DNA of 64,000 nucleotides from positions 62,001 to 126,000 of the forward strand of contig DATLZU010000019.1 in the NCBI GenBank assembly GCA_035573855.1, in the 5' to 3' direction. Source of the stretch: DATLZU01 sp035573855 (GTDB lineage: Bacteria; Nitrospirota; Nitrospiria; Nitrospirales; Nitrospiraceae). Made by a program: the position numbers and the translations under genes. Below are positions 42,946 to 52,192 of the stretch, piece by piece. Under the pieces are notes generated by a model. The model ran no database searches and was not told the DNA's origin. It saw nothing but the letters and a program-made list of their open reading frames with translations. Every line of letters begins with the position of its first letter. Position 1 is the stretch's first letter.

Positions 42946-44211
42946 CTACATTTTCTGCCGCTCGGCTCTTTCCTCGATTTCTCCCGCCAACAGGATCGCC
43001 TCCGCGATTTCCCGCATGGACTTGCGCAGGTCCATGCTCTGGCGTTGAATCAGCCGGAAGGCTTCCTCTTCCGAAAGCTTCTTGGACCGCATGAGATAGC
43101 CCTTGGCCCGCTCGAGCAGCTTCCGGACCGCCAGGGCTTCCTGCATCTCGAACGACTTTTCAAGCAGCGTCGTGTGTTCGATAGCGATGGCGGCCTGATT
43201 GGCGATCGCCTGCATGAGCTTCACTTCCTCGGCCGTGAAGCTGTGCGGCACAGAGGTATAGCTGTTGATCACGCCGACAGCTTTGTCTCGGATCATCATG
43301 GGCACCGAAAGCAGCGAACAGAGGCCCTCTTTTCTGGCCATGTCCGGATACATGTAGTCCTGTTCTTTGGTGACATCCGGTACGATAATGGGCCGGCGTT
43401 CCTGGACCGCCCGTCCGCTGATGCTCTGCCCGATCTTGAGGTTGGGCTTCCGGCGGTACGCCTCGCTTAGGCTCTGTGTCGCCACGATCCGCAACTCCCC
43501 GGTCGGCTCGTCCAGCAGCATGATGGAACAGATTTTCGAGTTCATCATCTGCGCTGTCATCGTGACGATGAGTTGGAGGACATCCTCGATCAAACGATTC
43601 GAGGCGACGGTTTCGGACACCTGCGACAGCGTTTCCAGTTGCAGCGCCTTGCGCTTCATCTGTTCGTAGAGCCTGGCGTTTTCGATGGCCCCGCCGACCT
43701 GGTTGGCGATGGTGGAGAGCAGCGCCAACTCGTCCGGTCGATAGCGTCTCGGCCGCTTGTGCTGCACATTGATGACGCCCACGACTTCTTTCTTAGCCAT
43801 AATCGGCACCGAGACGAAAGCCTGATAGCGGTCCTCCGGCAGATTGTGGAAGAACTTGAACCGCGGATCGTCGCTCGCGTTGCTGGGGATCACCACCCGA
43901 GTCCGTTCGCGCGCCACCCACCCCGTGATGCCTTCGCCAAGCCCAATCGTGATTCGGCCGATCAGTTTGGGATGGGGATTCTTCGACGCCCGCAGGATCA
44001 ATTCATCGCGGCTGTCGGAAAGCAGGTACAAAAGACAGGCGTCGGCCTTGGTCACTTCGACCACCACTTCGACGATGTGCTTGAGCACCGCTTCCAGATC
44101 CAACGTATTAGTGATGGACTCGGAAATGCGGTGCAGCACGTCCACCTCACGCGTTTTCTCGCGCAAAGCCTGCTCCAACTGAGCCAGTGATTGTCGGCGC
44201 TTGAACTCCAT
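42946..44211 (-). CDS. GAF-GAF-ANTAR antiterminator
   Basis: A 421-residue cytosolic regulator with, in order, a short coiled coil (about 5-25), GAF1 (about 30-175), GAF2 (about 195-345) and a C-terminal ANTAR domain (about 359-410). The ANTAR signature is clear: AKGYLM (369-374), LSEEEAF (379-385) and REIAEAIL. ANTAR domains bind RNA hairpin pairs with A1/G4 six-base loops and block termination. Three such leaders lie in this window. The GAF domains presumably sense the signal; the ligand is unknown. The ATG follows the aroB stop directly (TAA|ATG), so it is coupled to the pil-aro operon. Its regulation of the three leaders is inferred. Confidence 0.9.
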   Translation of the reverse strand: MEFKRRQSLAQLEQALREKTREVDVLHRISESITNTLDLEAVLKHIVEVVVEVTKADACLLYLLSDSRDELILRASKNPHPKLIGRITIGLGEGITGWVARERTRVVIPSNASDDPRFKFFHNLPEDRYQAFVSVPIMAKKEVVGVINVQHKRPRRYRPDELALLSTIANQVGGAIENARLYEQMKRKALQLETLSQVSETVASNRLIEDVLQLIVTMTAQMMNSKICSIMLLDEPTGELRIVATQSLSEAYRRKPNLKIGQSISGRAVQERRPIIVPDVTKEQDYMYPDMARKEGLCSLLSVPMMIRDKAVGVINSYTSVPHSFTAEEVKLMQAIANQAAIAIEHTTLLEKSFEMQEALAVRKLLERAKGYLMRSKKLSEEEAFRLIQRQSMDLRKSMREIAEAILLAGEIEERAERQKM

Positions 44212-45345
44212 TTACCTTCCGCTTCTCGCCCCCCGGCCGACGAACCACCGCCGGCAGGCGTCGCGCGCCAAGGGCGCGATCCTGACCCGGCCTACCTGCT
44301 CCGGCCATACGCCATAGACCTCTCCGTGCGCCACTTTCTTATCATGCTGCAAGGCCTGCCAGAGCGCGTTGAACGACACCTTGGGCATGGCATCAGGCAG
44401 ACCCGCGGCGCGCACCAGTCCGCGCAGGCGATCCACGACTTCCTGGCTGCAAATCCCGAGATGCCTGGCCAGGTCGGCTTCCTGCACCATCCCGATAGCA
44501 ACCGCTTCCCCGTGAAGGAGCGACCGGTATCCTCCGAGGGCCTCCAAGGCATGGCCGATGGTATGTCCGTAATTCAGAATCCGCCGGCGATCGGATTCCC
44601 GTTCGTCCTCCGCCACCACCTTCGCTTTGATTTCACACGACCGCTTGATGACCTGTGCCACCGGTCCCGACTCCCTTCGCAAGAGCGCCTCCGTGTGTTT
44701 TTCCAGATAGGCAAAAAAGGCTTCGTCCGCGATCATGCCGTACTTGATAACTTCGGCCAGCCCGGCCACCCATTCCCGCTTGGGAAGTGTTGTCAACGTG
44801 TCCGGATCGATGAGCACCGCCAGCGGCTGGTGGAACGCACCGATCAGATTTTTTCCAAGGGGATGGTCGACGCCGGTTTTTCCCCCGACGCTGGAATCGA
44901 CCTGCGCAACCAGGGTCGTGGGGACCTGGACGAAAGGGATGCCTCGGAGATAGATCGCGGCAGCGAAACCGGTGAGATCCCCAATGACGCCACCCCCCAG
45001 GGCTATTAGGGCCGACCGCCGTTCGAACTTGGCAGCGATCAGTTCATCCAGAATCTTGGACACCGATCGCAGCGTCTTGCTCCGTTCGCCCGCCGGCAGG
45101 ATGATCGGCACCGCCCGGAAGCCGGCCGCCTTGACCGAGCGCACAATTCGCGTCAGATACCGTTCCGCCACATGGCGGTCTGTAACGATCCCGACTGTGT
45201 TCGAGAGCCCGAGCCGGCCGAGGACGGACCCGATCTCTTGCAGCGATCCACGCGCAATGAGGATGTCGTAGCTTCGCTCGGCGAGCGAGACCCGCACTTC
45301 GTACTTCCCGAGCACCTCCACGGTGGTCGCTCCAGGAGTGTTCAC
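44212..45345 (-). CDS. aroB: 3-dehydroquinate synthase
   Basis: Second step of the shikimate pathway (DAHP to 3-dehydroquinate; NAD and a divalent metal). Motifs: ALGGGVIGDLTGFAAA, VPTTLVAQVDSSVGGKTGV, and the metal-site region NYGHTIGHALE. The frame opens at TTG 45441; GTG 45345 gives about 377 residues, near the family length, but the start is not certain. It follows aroC and abuts the ANTAR gene. Confidence 0.95.
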   Translation of the reverse strand: MNTPGATTVEVLGKYEVRVSLAERSYDILIARGSLQEIGSVLGRLGLSNTVGIVTDRHVAERYLTRIVRSVKAAGFRAVPIILPAGERSKTLRSVSKILDELIAAKFERRSALIALGGGVIGDLTGFAAAIYLRGIPFVQVPTTLVAQVDSSVGGKTGVDHPLGKNLIGAFHQPLAVLIDPDTLTTLPKREWVAGLAEVIKYGMIADEAFFAYLEKHTEALLRRESGPVAQVIKRSCEIKAKVVAEDERESDRRRILNYGHTIGHALEALGGYRSLLHGEAVAIGMVQEADLARHLGICSQEVVDRLRGLVRAAGLPDAMPKVSFNALWQALQHDKKVAHGEVYGVWPEQVGRVRIAPLARDACRRWFVGRGARSGR

Positions 45346-45475
45346 GGCCCGTCCGATCGCCTGCGCCAGGACGTACCGCCGCTTGCCACTGGCAAATCCG
45401 ACGGTCGACAGCGCTGTCGCAGCGGAAAAAAAGGCGGTCAAAACGCGGAGGATGGTAGCACACCCCAGAGGGAAA

Positions 45476-46636
45476 CTAAAAGGCTTTTACGTAAGCCTGA
45501 TACGCGTCGAAGTTACGCTTCATCTCTTCCAGACTGTCGCCGCCGAACTTCTCGATCAGCGCATTGGCCATCTCGAAGGCGACCACCGCCTCCCCCACCA
45601 CGCCGGCGGCCGGCACGGTGCAGATATCCGAACGTTCCACCGCGGCATCGAAGGGCTCTTTGGTTTCAATATCCACGCTCTTTTTAGGACTGTACAGAGT
45701 CGAGATCGGCTTCATGGCCACCCGAAGGACGATGGGCTGGCCGTTGGTGATCCCGCCTTCCAACCCACCCGCGTTGTTGGTCTTGCGGACGAACTCCCGG
45801 CCTGTATGATCGTAATAAATCTCGTCGTGGACCTCCGATCCGAAACGGCGGGCCGCCTCAAACCCCATGCCGATCTCCACCCCTTTCATGGCCTGGATGC
45901 TCATCGCCGCCATAGCCAGGCGCGCGCTGAGCCGCCGGTCCCATTGTGCGTAGGAACCCAGGCCGATCGGGGGATTCGTGACCACAACCTCGAAGACCCC
46001 CCCGAGCGTGTCGCCCCGATGTTTGGCCGTTCTGATCTGCTCCACCATTTTCGCGCCGGCCTCCGGATCTGGCGAACGGACCTCCGACGCTTCGGCCCGT
46101 TCATAGGCTTCGATCGGATCGTCGCATCGTTTGGCGGCGATGCCGCCGATCTCCACCGTGTAGCTGACCACCCGCATCCCGAAATGGCCGAGCAACGCCT
46201 TGGCCACTCCGCCGACCGCCACGCGAATCGCCGTTTCCCTGGCGCTGGCTTTTTCGAGGACGTTCCGGATGTCCCGATGACCGTACTTGATGGCTCCGAC
46301 CAAATCGGCGTGGCCAGGCCGCGGTCTGGTGACCACTTTCTCCGGAGGGATCGGCCCCGGCTCGACGGCCATGACGTCCTTCCAATTCTCCCAGTCCTTG
46401 TTCGCGATGAGCAGGCCGATCGGGTTACCGATGGTCAGCCCTTTCCGCACCCCGCAGGCGAACTCGACCTGGTCTTCCTCCACGCGCATGCGCCCCCCCC
46501 GGCCATAACCCTTCTGGCGGCGGGCCAGGTCCTGGTTGATCATGTCAGGTGTGAGCGGAAGCCCGGCGGGAACGCCCTCCAGGACGGCAACGAGATACTT
46601 ACCGTGGGATTCGCCCCCGTTCAAATAGCGCAGCAT
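45476..46636 (-). CDS. aroC: chorismate synthase
   Basis: The 386-residue FMN-dependent enzyme performs the last shikimate step (EPSP to chorismate). Family signatures: GESHGKYLVAVLEGVPAG at the N-terminus, RPGHADLVGAIKYGHRDIRN and GGLEGGITNGQPIVLRVAMK. Part of the pilMNOPQ-aroC-aroB transcription unit. Confidence 0.97.
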   Translation of the reverse strand: MLRYLNGGESHGKYLVAVLEGVPAGLPLTPDMINQDLARRQKGYGRGGRMRVEEDQVEFACGVRKGLTIGNPIGLLIANKDWENWKDVMAVEPGPIPPEKVVTRPRPGHADLVGAIKYGHRDIRNVLEKASARETAIRVAVGGVAKALLGHFGMRVVSYTVEIGGIAAKRCDDPIEAYERAEASEVRSPDPEAGAKMVEQIRTAKHRGDTLGGVFEVVVTNPPIGLGSYAQWDRRLSARLAMAAMSIQAMKGVEIGMGFEAARRFGSEVHDEIYYDHTGREFVRKTNNAGGLEGGITNGQPIVLRVAMKPISTLYSPKKSVDIETKEPFDAAVERSDICTVPAAGVVGEAVVAFEMANALIEKFGGDSLEEMKRNFDAYQAYVKAF

Positions 46637-46680
46637 GATGAGTTACCGGGGGGACTTGTAACGTGTTGCGACGGCGGGTG

Positions 46681-48687
46681 TCAAGAACTCTTGACGATGG
46701 TTGGTGTTAAGAAGATGAGCAGTTCCTGTTTCGCCACGCTTTCGGTCTTACTCTTGAAAAGCCAGCCGAGAACTGGAATCCTGGACAGATACGGGACCCC
46801 CGTGACCGTGTTGGTCTGAGTATCGACGAACACACCGCCGATGACCATGGTCTCTCCGTCCCGCACCATGACTTGGGTGGTGGCCTCGCGCCGATCAATG
46901 CTGGGACCAGCGGGATTGCTCCTGGCGCCGACCGCATTGCGAGTCGCCCGGACCTTCAGCAGAATCTGTTTTCCGATTTCTTTGGGGTCGCGGGATGTAA
47001 TCTGCGGCGTCACGTTCAGTTCGAGGTTGGCGTCAACAAACGTCGTCTGGGTCCCCTGCAGTGAGGTGGTCTGGAAGGGAATCGATTCGCCCTGCGCGAT
47101 CTTCGCGTCGCGCTTGTCCAGTGTCGTGATCTTGGGCGCTGCGATCACCTTGGTCAATCCAAGGAGTTCTCCCGCCGAGAGTCGGAGATCGAGTAAGGCT
47201 CCGTCGGCCTTGCCGAACGTAAAACCTGCCGCGGGCGTGGCGGCAAGGCCGGTCACGGCCGCAGGCAGGTTGACCAGAAAATCCGAAGCTTGGGCACCGA
47301 AGGCTCCTGTATTCCCGCTGCGGAAATTGGCCACTCCGAAGGAAGGACCCATTTGGTTCACGTTCTGGATTCCCCACTGCACGCCAAGGGAACGGGTATA
47401 GGTGGTATCAGCCTGAACGATCCGCGCTTCGATCTGTACCTGCGGTAACTCCAAGTCTAATCCTTCCACCAGTTGCTTGAAGGCCACCATCTGCGATTCG
47501 GTATCCTTCACCACCAGCGCATTGCTGGCTACGTTGAAGTTCATTGTGCCCCGGGGACTCAAATACTGTCGCAACGAAGTCATCAACTCCTGGGCGTTAA
47601 CATTGCGAATGTAGAATACCCGCGTGACCAACGGTTCTGCTTTGGTCTTGGATTCCTTGACCCGCGCTTCATCGTCTTGCTGCTTGGCGATATTGGCCAA
47701 AGTGTCAACCCAGACGATGTTACCCTGTTTGATCATGCCCAACCCGTTCATTCGCAGCAACATGTCCAACGCTTGATCCCAGGGCACGCTGACCAGCTTC
47801 ATCGTGACCTTCGCTTTGACCCCTTCTCCCACTACGATGTTGAACCCGCTGACTTCGGCGATGAGACGCAACACATTCGTGATGTCGGCCTGTTGGAAAT
47901 CGAGCGAGATTCTCCGGCCGACAAACCGGGTCTGACCGGTCACCATGTCAGATTCCCTGCTTTCTTTGCCCTCTTTGTCATTCGGCTCGGTCGCCATTTG
48001 CGCAAGACGCGGTGCAACCGCACGGCGAGGGGCGCGCTCGACCCACAGAGCCGGTTTGAACGTTCCGCTCGACGTTCCAACCACCTGAGCGCTCGACTTC
48101 CCATCCATCATGAACCGCGGAGTCGAAACCGCCGGTTCCGCCGGTTCCGGCCGGTTCATCAACCTGACGACGATTCGCCCGTCCTCGAGATGCACGTCAT
48201 GACGGACCGGCCCAGACAGATCAAACACCAGCCGAATCTTATCCGGATGGTTGCCAATCCTGATCCGCTTCAAGAGCGGGTGATCGATGGTCAGGACCGG
48301 GAACGGGACGGCCGATGCCACGTCGGCCAGATCCAGAATGAGTCGAGTGCCGTCGATCAATTGTTCACGATACCGGAACCGACCGTCACCCGACACCAAC
48401 ACGGTAACTTCCTCCGCGCTTCGTTTCACGTCGATCCTGTCGACGACACCGGCTTGCGCGCGTACCCGGACCGGCATTCCCACACCGTACCCCGCCGACC
48501 CCGCATCGTCCATCGCCTCGGCGACTTCTGGTCCCCCAACGTTCGCATCGACGATCGAGAAGCCGCCACGCGCACCGGCCGCATCCGGGACGGTGTCCGC
48601 GCCGCCGAATGCAAGCGCGGGGCCCCCGATCGCCCAAAAGGCAACCCAGCTCAGAACAATTCGTGAGTGGCGACGTATGCGGCTCAT
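46681..48687 (-). CDS. pilQ: type IV pilus secretin PilQ
   Basis: The 668-residue outer-membrane secretin is the exit pore for type IV pili. It has a signal peptide, an AMIN peptidoglycan-binding domain (about 80-170), a secretin N-terminal domain (RISLDFQQADITNVLRLIAE, about 250) and a secretin core ending in the lip and barrel (SRIPVLGWLFKSKTE). Overlaps pilP by 4 bp. Confidence 0.95.
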   Translation of the reverse strand: MSRIRRHSRIVLSWVAFWAIGGPALAFGGADTVPDAAGARGGFSIVDANVGGPEVAEAMDDAGSAGYGVGMPVRVRAQAGVVDRIDVKRSAEEVTVLVSGDGRFRYREQLIDGTRLILDLADVASAVPFPVLTIDHPLLKRIRIGNHPDKIRLVFDLSGPVRHDVHLEDGRIVVRLMNRPEPAEPAVSTPRFMMDGKSSAQVVGTSSGTFKPALWVERAPRRAVAPRLAQMATEPNDKEGKESRESDMVTGQTRFVGRRISLDFQQADITNVLRLIAEVSGFNIVVGEGVKAKVTMKLVSVPWDQALDMLLRMNGLGMIKQGNIVWVDTLANIAKQQDDEARVKESKTKAEPLVTRVFYIRNVNAQELMTSLRQYLSPRGTMNFNVASNALVVKDTESQMVAFKQLVEGLDLELPQVQIEARIVQADTTYTRSLGVQWGIQNVNQMGPSFGVANFRSGNTGAFGAQASDFLVNLPAAVTGLAATPAAGFTFGKADGALLDLRLSAGELLGLTKVIAAPKITTLDKRDAKIAQGESIPFQTTSLQGTQTTFVDANLELNVTPQITSRDPKEIGKQILLKVRATRNAVGARSNPAGPSIDRREATTQVMVRDGETMVIGGVFVDTQTNTVTGVPYLSRIPVLGWLFKSKTESVAKQELLIFLTPTIVKSS

Positions 48688-49346
48688 TCTTGGCCCTCTT
48701 TCGCATGCAGAAGCTTGACGTACTCCCGCTCCTGCTTTTTTCCGTAAATGTCTGTGAATCGTTCCTGGACAATGATGCCTCGCTCCGTAATCGCGCTGAC
48801 CACGCCGTTATTCGGACCGATGCGCGTCCCGCGTCGGACCGCATAGCCCTTCCCGTCAGGCGTCTGCACCATTGCGGTGTATCCGTATGCACCCCAGACA
48901 ATTCCAATGAGGGTCAATTCAGTCAGGCCGACTCGCTGAAGCGGCGGCAAATTCTCATCAGCCGGACCGATACCCTGCCCCTGCTGCACAATGGGGGCAA
49001 AGGGATCACGCCGCCCCGACGGGTCATACGAAAATCCTCCTGACTCAGACGTCAGCATAGGCTCTGTGGACGATCCAACCGGCTCGATTGGCGGCGCTGC
49101 AACGCTGCCCGGCGCCTGTCTTGGCACATCCGTCATCGGAGTCACTTTCAGCGAGTCGGACCTCATCTGGTTGATCTGCCTCATGTGCTGGGCTGCGGCT
49201 GCGTCCTGCGATAAGGCATGATCGAACCCGAACGGACCGACACAAACGACGAGCCCCCAGCCGAGGACAACAGCGAACGTCCGGGGACACCTATCTCCGA
49301 CGGAATTCTTTTCTTCCAGTCGTCTTTTCCGTAATCCATCGATCAT
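48684..49346 (-). CDS. pilP: type IV pilus assembly lipoprotein PilP family
   Basis: A 220-residue periplasmic protein linking the inner-membrane PilNO to PilQ. Contains the PilP core SGRRDPFAPIV and VQTPDGKGYAVRRGTRIGPN. No lipobox cysteine is obvious; the N-terminus is a conventional hydrophobic signal (FAVVLGWGLVVCVG). Lies between pilO and pilQ. Confidence 0.9.
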   Translation of the reverse strand: MIDGLRKRRLEEKNSVGDRCPRTFAVVLGWGLVVCVGPFGFDHALSQDAAAAQHMRQINQMRSDSLKVTPMTDVPRQAPGSVAAPPIEPVGSSTEPMLTSESGGFSYDPSGRRDPFAPIVQQGQGIGPADENLPPLQRVGLTELTLIGIVWGAYGYTAMVQTPDGKGYAVRRGTRIGPNNGVVSAITERGIIVQERFTDIYGKKQEREYVKLLHAKEGQE

Positions 49347-49363
49347 GTGTCATGCGTTCGGCT

Positions 49364-49975
49364 TTACTTCTTGGCGGCCGGCGTTCCTTTTTTTTCCTGC
49401 GGCGCGGCAAAGGCGACAAGGTCGAACACCGTCTGGGTCACTACCCGTCCCTGTTCGATGCGCGGAGAACCCATTTTGAGATCGGAGACGTTGATGATTC
49501 GAGGCAATTTGTTGATCCGATCGAAGAACAGAGCCGCCGTGTGGTACCCACCAGCCACCTCGACGCTGACCGGCATCCTGACGAAGAGTTTGGACGGATC
49601 CTCCGTTTGCGCACCAGGCTTCCACAACTTGATATCCAGACCCAATTTGACTCCGAGATCGGACAGTTGCTTGAGCAGCATGACCGCCTCTTCCTCGGGC
49701 GGAAGCCGCTCCTTTTTCTTGGCCAAATCGATCTCCAACTGTTTGTTGGCAGCGATCAGCTCGTCAAGGTGTTTGACTTTGATGGTCAAGGTTTGAATGT
49801 CGGTATCCAACTTGGCGATCTCGGTCTGCAGTCCCGCAATGACCATGCTCTTGGGCTCGACAATATAGTAATAGAACCCCACGACAATGCCGGCAAGGAA
49901 CAGCCCCAGCAACGCGATCTTCTGAGTCGGAGGAACGCCGCGCAGAGATTCCAGGTTGAGACCAGACAGGGCCAT
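49364..49975 (-). CDS. pilO: type IV pilus assembly protein PilO
   Basis: A 203-residue bitopic inner-membrane protein with one helix (about 22-40, KIALLGLFLAGIVVGFYYYI), a periplasmic coiled coil (about 48-105) and a ferredoxin-like C-terminal part. Forms the alignment complex with PilN and PilP. One base separates it from pilN. Confidence 0.9.
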   Translation of the reverse strand: MALSGLNLESLRGVPPTQKIALLGLFLAGIVVGFYYYIVEPKSMVIAGLQTEIAKLDTDIQTLTIKVKHLDELIAANKQLEIDLAKKKERLPPEEEAVMLLKQLSDLGVKLGLDIKLWKPGAQTEDPSKLFVRMPVSVEVAGGYHTAALFFDRINKLPRIINVSDLKMGSPRIEQGRVVTQTVFDLVAFAAPQEKKGTPAAKK

Positions 49976-49976
49976 G

Positions 49977-50528
49977 TCAGCCTTTCAATGCGAATCCGAG
50001 TTTAAATTGATACACGTTGATCTTGCTCTCTTGCGCCGAGCGACTTTCCAATAACCTGATGTTGGTGAAATAGTCCGTGCGTCGCAGGTTGTTGACGAAT
50101 TCCACGATGTCGTCGTTGGAAAGGGCTCGCCCTTCCAGTTCCACGTTGTTGCCCTGCACGCTCAACCGGACAAGCCACAGTTTGAGGGGTTCCAGACTCT
50201 GGCTGACATAATCCAACACGCGGACAGGCCCCGAACGCGATTTTTCCAATTGCTCGATGATACGATTCTTGTCCTCGAGCAGCTTCTTCTTGGCTTCAAA
50301 ATCCTCGACCTGTTTGAGCTGCTCTTTGAGGAGCGCCAACTGCTTTTCCTTTTCCTGTTTTCCGGTCTGATGCCTTTCGATCTCCTCGTCCAACGATGAG
50401 GAATACCACCAGCATCCGGTTAGTGTGATCACAAGCGCTCCGACCCCCAGCAACGCCTCAGCCCTGACATCCCATTGCTGCTTGGGCTTCCGTGCCCTCG
50501 GCCCTTGGAGGAGATTGATTCTGATCAT
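49977..50528 (-). CDS. pilN: type IV pilus assembly protein PilN
   Basis: A 183-residue bitopic protein starting MIRINLLQGPR; this conserved INLL motif binds PilM. One transmembrane helix (about 30-46), then a coiled coil and a ferredoxin-like domain. Overlaps pilM by 4 bp. Confidence 0.92.
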   Translation of the reverse strand: MIRINLLQGPRARKPKQQWDVRAEALLGVGALVITLTGCWWYSSSLDEEIERHQTGKQEKEKQLALLKEQLKQVEDFEAKKKLLEDKNRIIEQLEKSRSGPVRVLDYVSQSLEPLKLWLVRLSVQGNNVELEGRALSNDDIVEFVNNLRRTDYFTNIRLLESRSAQESKINVYQFKLGFALKG

Positions 50529-51634
50529 CGATCACCCACCGTCCGCAGCGCCAACCCCACGCCGACTGCGGCGAGGGGCGCCAATTCCTCTAACGTTTCC
50601 GGATCGATGCCGCTGACCGAGGTGTCGATTTCGTTGAACGGGTTGGCGAGTTCGACCTCAACGCGCATCCGGTCGCACAACTGTTGGCTCAGCCCGGCAA
50701 CTTTTGCGCCTCCTCCGCACAGTAAGACCCGATCAATGTCCCCTTCAGGAGACGTGGTCTTGAAGTAATCGACCGTCCTCGCGATTTCGGACGCTACCTC
50801 AGCATTGACGCTGTCGATGACGCGAGCGACGGTTTGTCGGTCGCTTCCCTCAACGTGTCGGCCTTTCTTCGCCTCTTCCGCTTCTTCATACGACATGCCC
50901 ATTTCCCGCTGGATGGCTTCGGTATAACGATTGCCTCCCAGCGGAATATCGCGGGTGAACAGGGATGTCCCGCCTTTAACGATGTTCACGTTCATGACGC
51001 TGGCGCCGAGATTGACCAGCGCGGTTGTGTCTTCTTGGGCCACCGGATAATTGATCGCGTGCATATTCTCGACCGCAAATGCATCAACATCCATAACGAC
51101 GGGAACCAAACCGGCCCCTTTGACCAACTCGGTCAGCTCGTTGACCTTGTCTTTTTTGGCCGCGACCAGGATGATGGACATCTGTGGTTCGGCGTCGTTG
51201 CCGACTTTCGAGGGATTCAGCACATGAAAATCCAGATTGACTTCGTTGATGTCGAAGGGGATGTACTGTTCCGCAGCGAGCTTGACCTGTTCTTCAAGTT
51301 CTTCCTCCGGCATCGGCGGCAAGGTGATTTTCTTGATGATCACCGCGTGTCCGGAAATGGAAATTGCGACGTTCTTCAATTTGACGTTGTTTTCTTCCAT
51401 GAGTTCCTTGATGGCCGAGACGACCCGCGCCTCGTCCATCACCGTGCCGTCCACGATCACCTCGGGTTCGAGGGCCTGTACGCCGAACTTCTGCAGCACA
51501 TACCGTCCCCTGTTCTCCTTGAGCTGCACCAGCTTAATCCCGCTCGAACCGATGTCCAACCCGACCAACTGACGCTTCGGGGAAAACATCGCAAAGACAT
51601 CGGCATCGAGCAGACTTTTGAACGAACCGAGCAT
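50525..51634 (-). CDS. pilM: type IV pilus actin-like ATPase PilM
   Basis: A 369-residue cytosolic actin/FtsA-like protein with phosphate-1 motif VGLDIGSSGIKLVQLKE and GTSLFTRDIPLGGNRYTE. Binds the N-terminal tail of PilN. First of the pil genes after the MerR-like regulator (13-bp gap). Confidence 0.95.
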   Translation of the reverse strand: MLGSFKSLLDADVFAMFSPKRQLVGLDIGSSGIKLVQLKENRGRYVLQKFGVQALEPEVIVDGTVMDEARVVSAIKELMEENNVKLKNVAISISGHAVIIKKITLPPMPEEELEEQVKLAAEQYIPFDINEVNLDFHVLNPSKVGNDAEPQMSIILVAAKKDKVNELTELVKGAGLVPVVMDVDAFAVENMHAINYPVAQEDTTALVNLGASVMNVNIVKGGTSLFTRDIPLGGNRYTEAIQREMGMSYEEAEEAKKGRHVEGSDRQTVARVIDSVNAEVASEIARTVDYFKTTSPEGDIDRVLLCGGGAKVAGLSQQLCDRMRVEVELANPFNEIDTSVSGIDPETLEELAPLAAVGVGLALRTVGDR

Positions 51635-51647
51635 GCGTCTACCTCTC

Positions 51648-51866
51648 TCAGAGAACCGCTTTCCGCGCCCGAATGAATTTTTTGATCTCCTTGACGTTCT
51701 CCGGCGTGTAGAGCCTCCAGTTACGCCAGTCGCGAGGTGGGCCCGATATCAACCCTTCTCGCTCCCATCGGAACAGGGTTGCTCGGGAAACGTCGAAGAG
51801 GTCACAAATCTGATTCGTCTTGTACCACTTCTTCTTATTCTCTGGAACGGTTTTCGACTTCTTCAC
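51648..51866 (-). CDS. small MerR-like DNA-binding protein heading the pil operon
   Basis: A 72-residue protein consisting of one MerR-type winged helix-turn-helix: YKTNQICDLFDVSRATLFRW, then a wing (WRNWRLYTPENVKEIKKFI). It has no effector domain. First gene after a strong promoter and only 13 bp before pilM, so it may control the pil-aroCB-ANTAR transcript. Confidence 0.85.
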   Translation of the reverse strand: MKKSKTVPENKKKWYKTNQICDLFDVSRATLFRWEREGLISGPPRDWRNWRLYTPENVKEIKKFIRARKAVL

Positions 51867-51918
51867 AAATCCGCCGCAGCCTTACTTAAGAAATGCAGAC
51901 GATTGGAGTTACGTTGCA

Positions 51919-51946
51919 AGTATAGTCAATATGCTACACCTGTCAA
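51919..51946 (-). promoter_or_regulatory. strong sigma-70 promoter of the merR-like/pil/aro/ANTAR operon
   Basis: Minus-strand TTGACA (51941-51946), a 16-base spacer and TATACT (51919-51924). About 50 bases upstream of the MerR-like start. Confidence 0.78.
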
Positions 51947-52192
51947 GCAAACCCTCACTGCGCGCACGCGGTGAAAGCGGCATGGTATGTTCTAGCGACT
52001 CGTCAGAGGAGCGCCTGGCCGGCCTGCGTTGTTCGCAAAGGTTCGTGATCGCACTGCTGAGGCGCCTGGATCGTCGGACTGATTCCGATGGGAAAAGCCA
52101 TGGGTGCCCATGCGGAGATCTAAGGGAGGGATACCTAATTCGCAGCGCGTCGGCGGTTGCGGACGAAGCCCTCGGTAGAAGGATAATGCGGG
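51947..52192. other. intergenic region after rapZ, no gene seen
   Basis: With the promoter just before it, 326 bases separate rapZ from the MerR-like gene. Only a weak 5-bp hairpin followed by TTTT on the minus strand (about 52089-52106) could end the lpt-rpoN-rapZ transcript. No small RNA or repeat was recognised. Confidence 0.4.
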
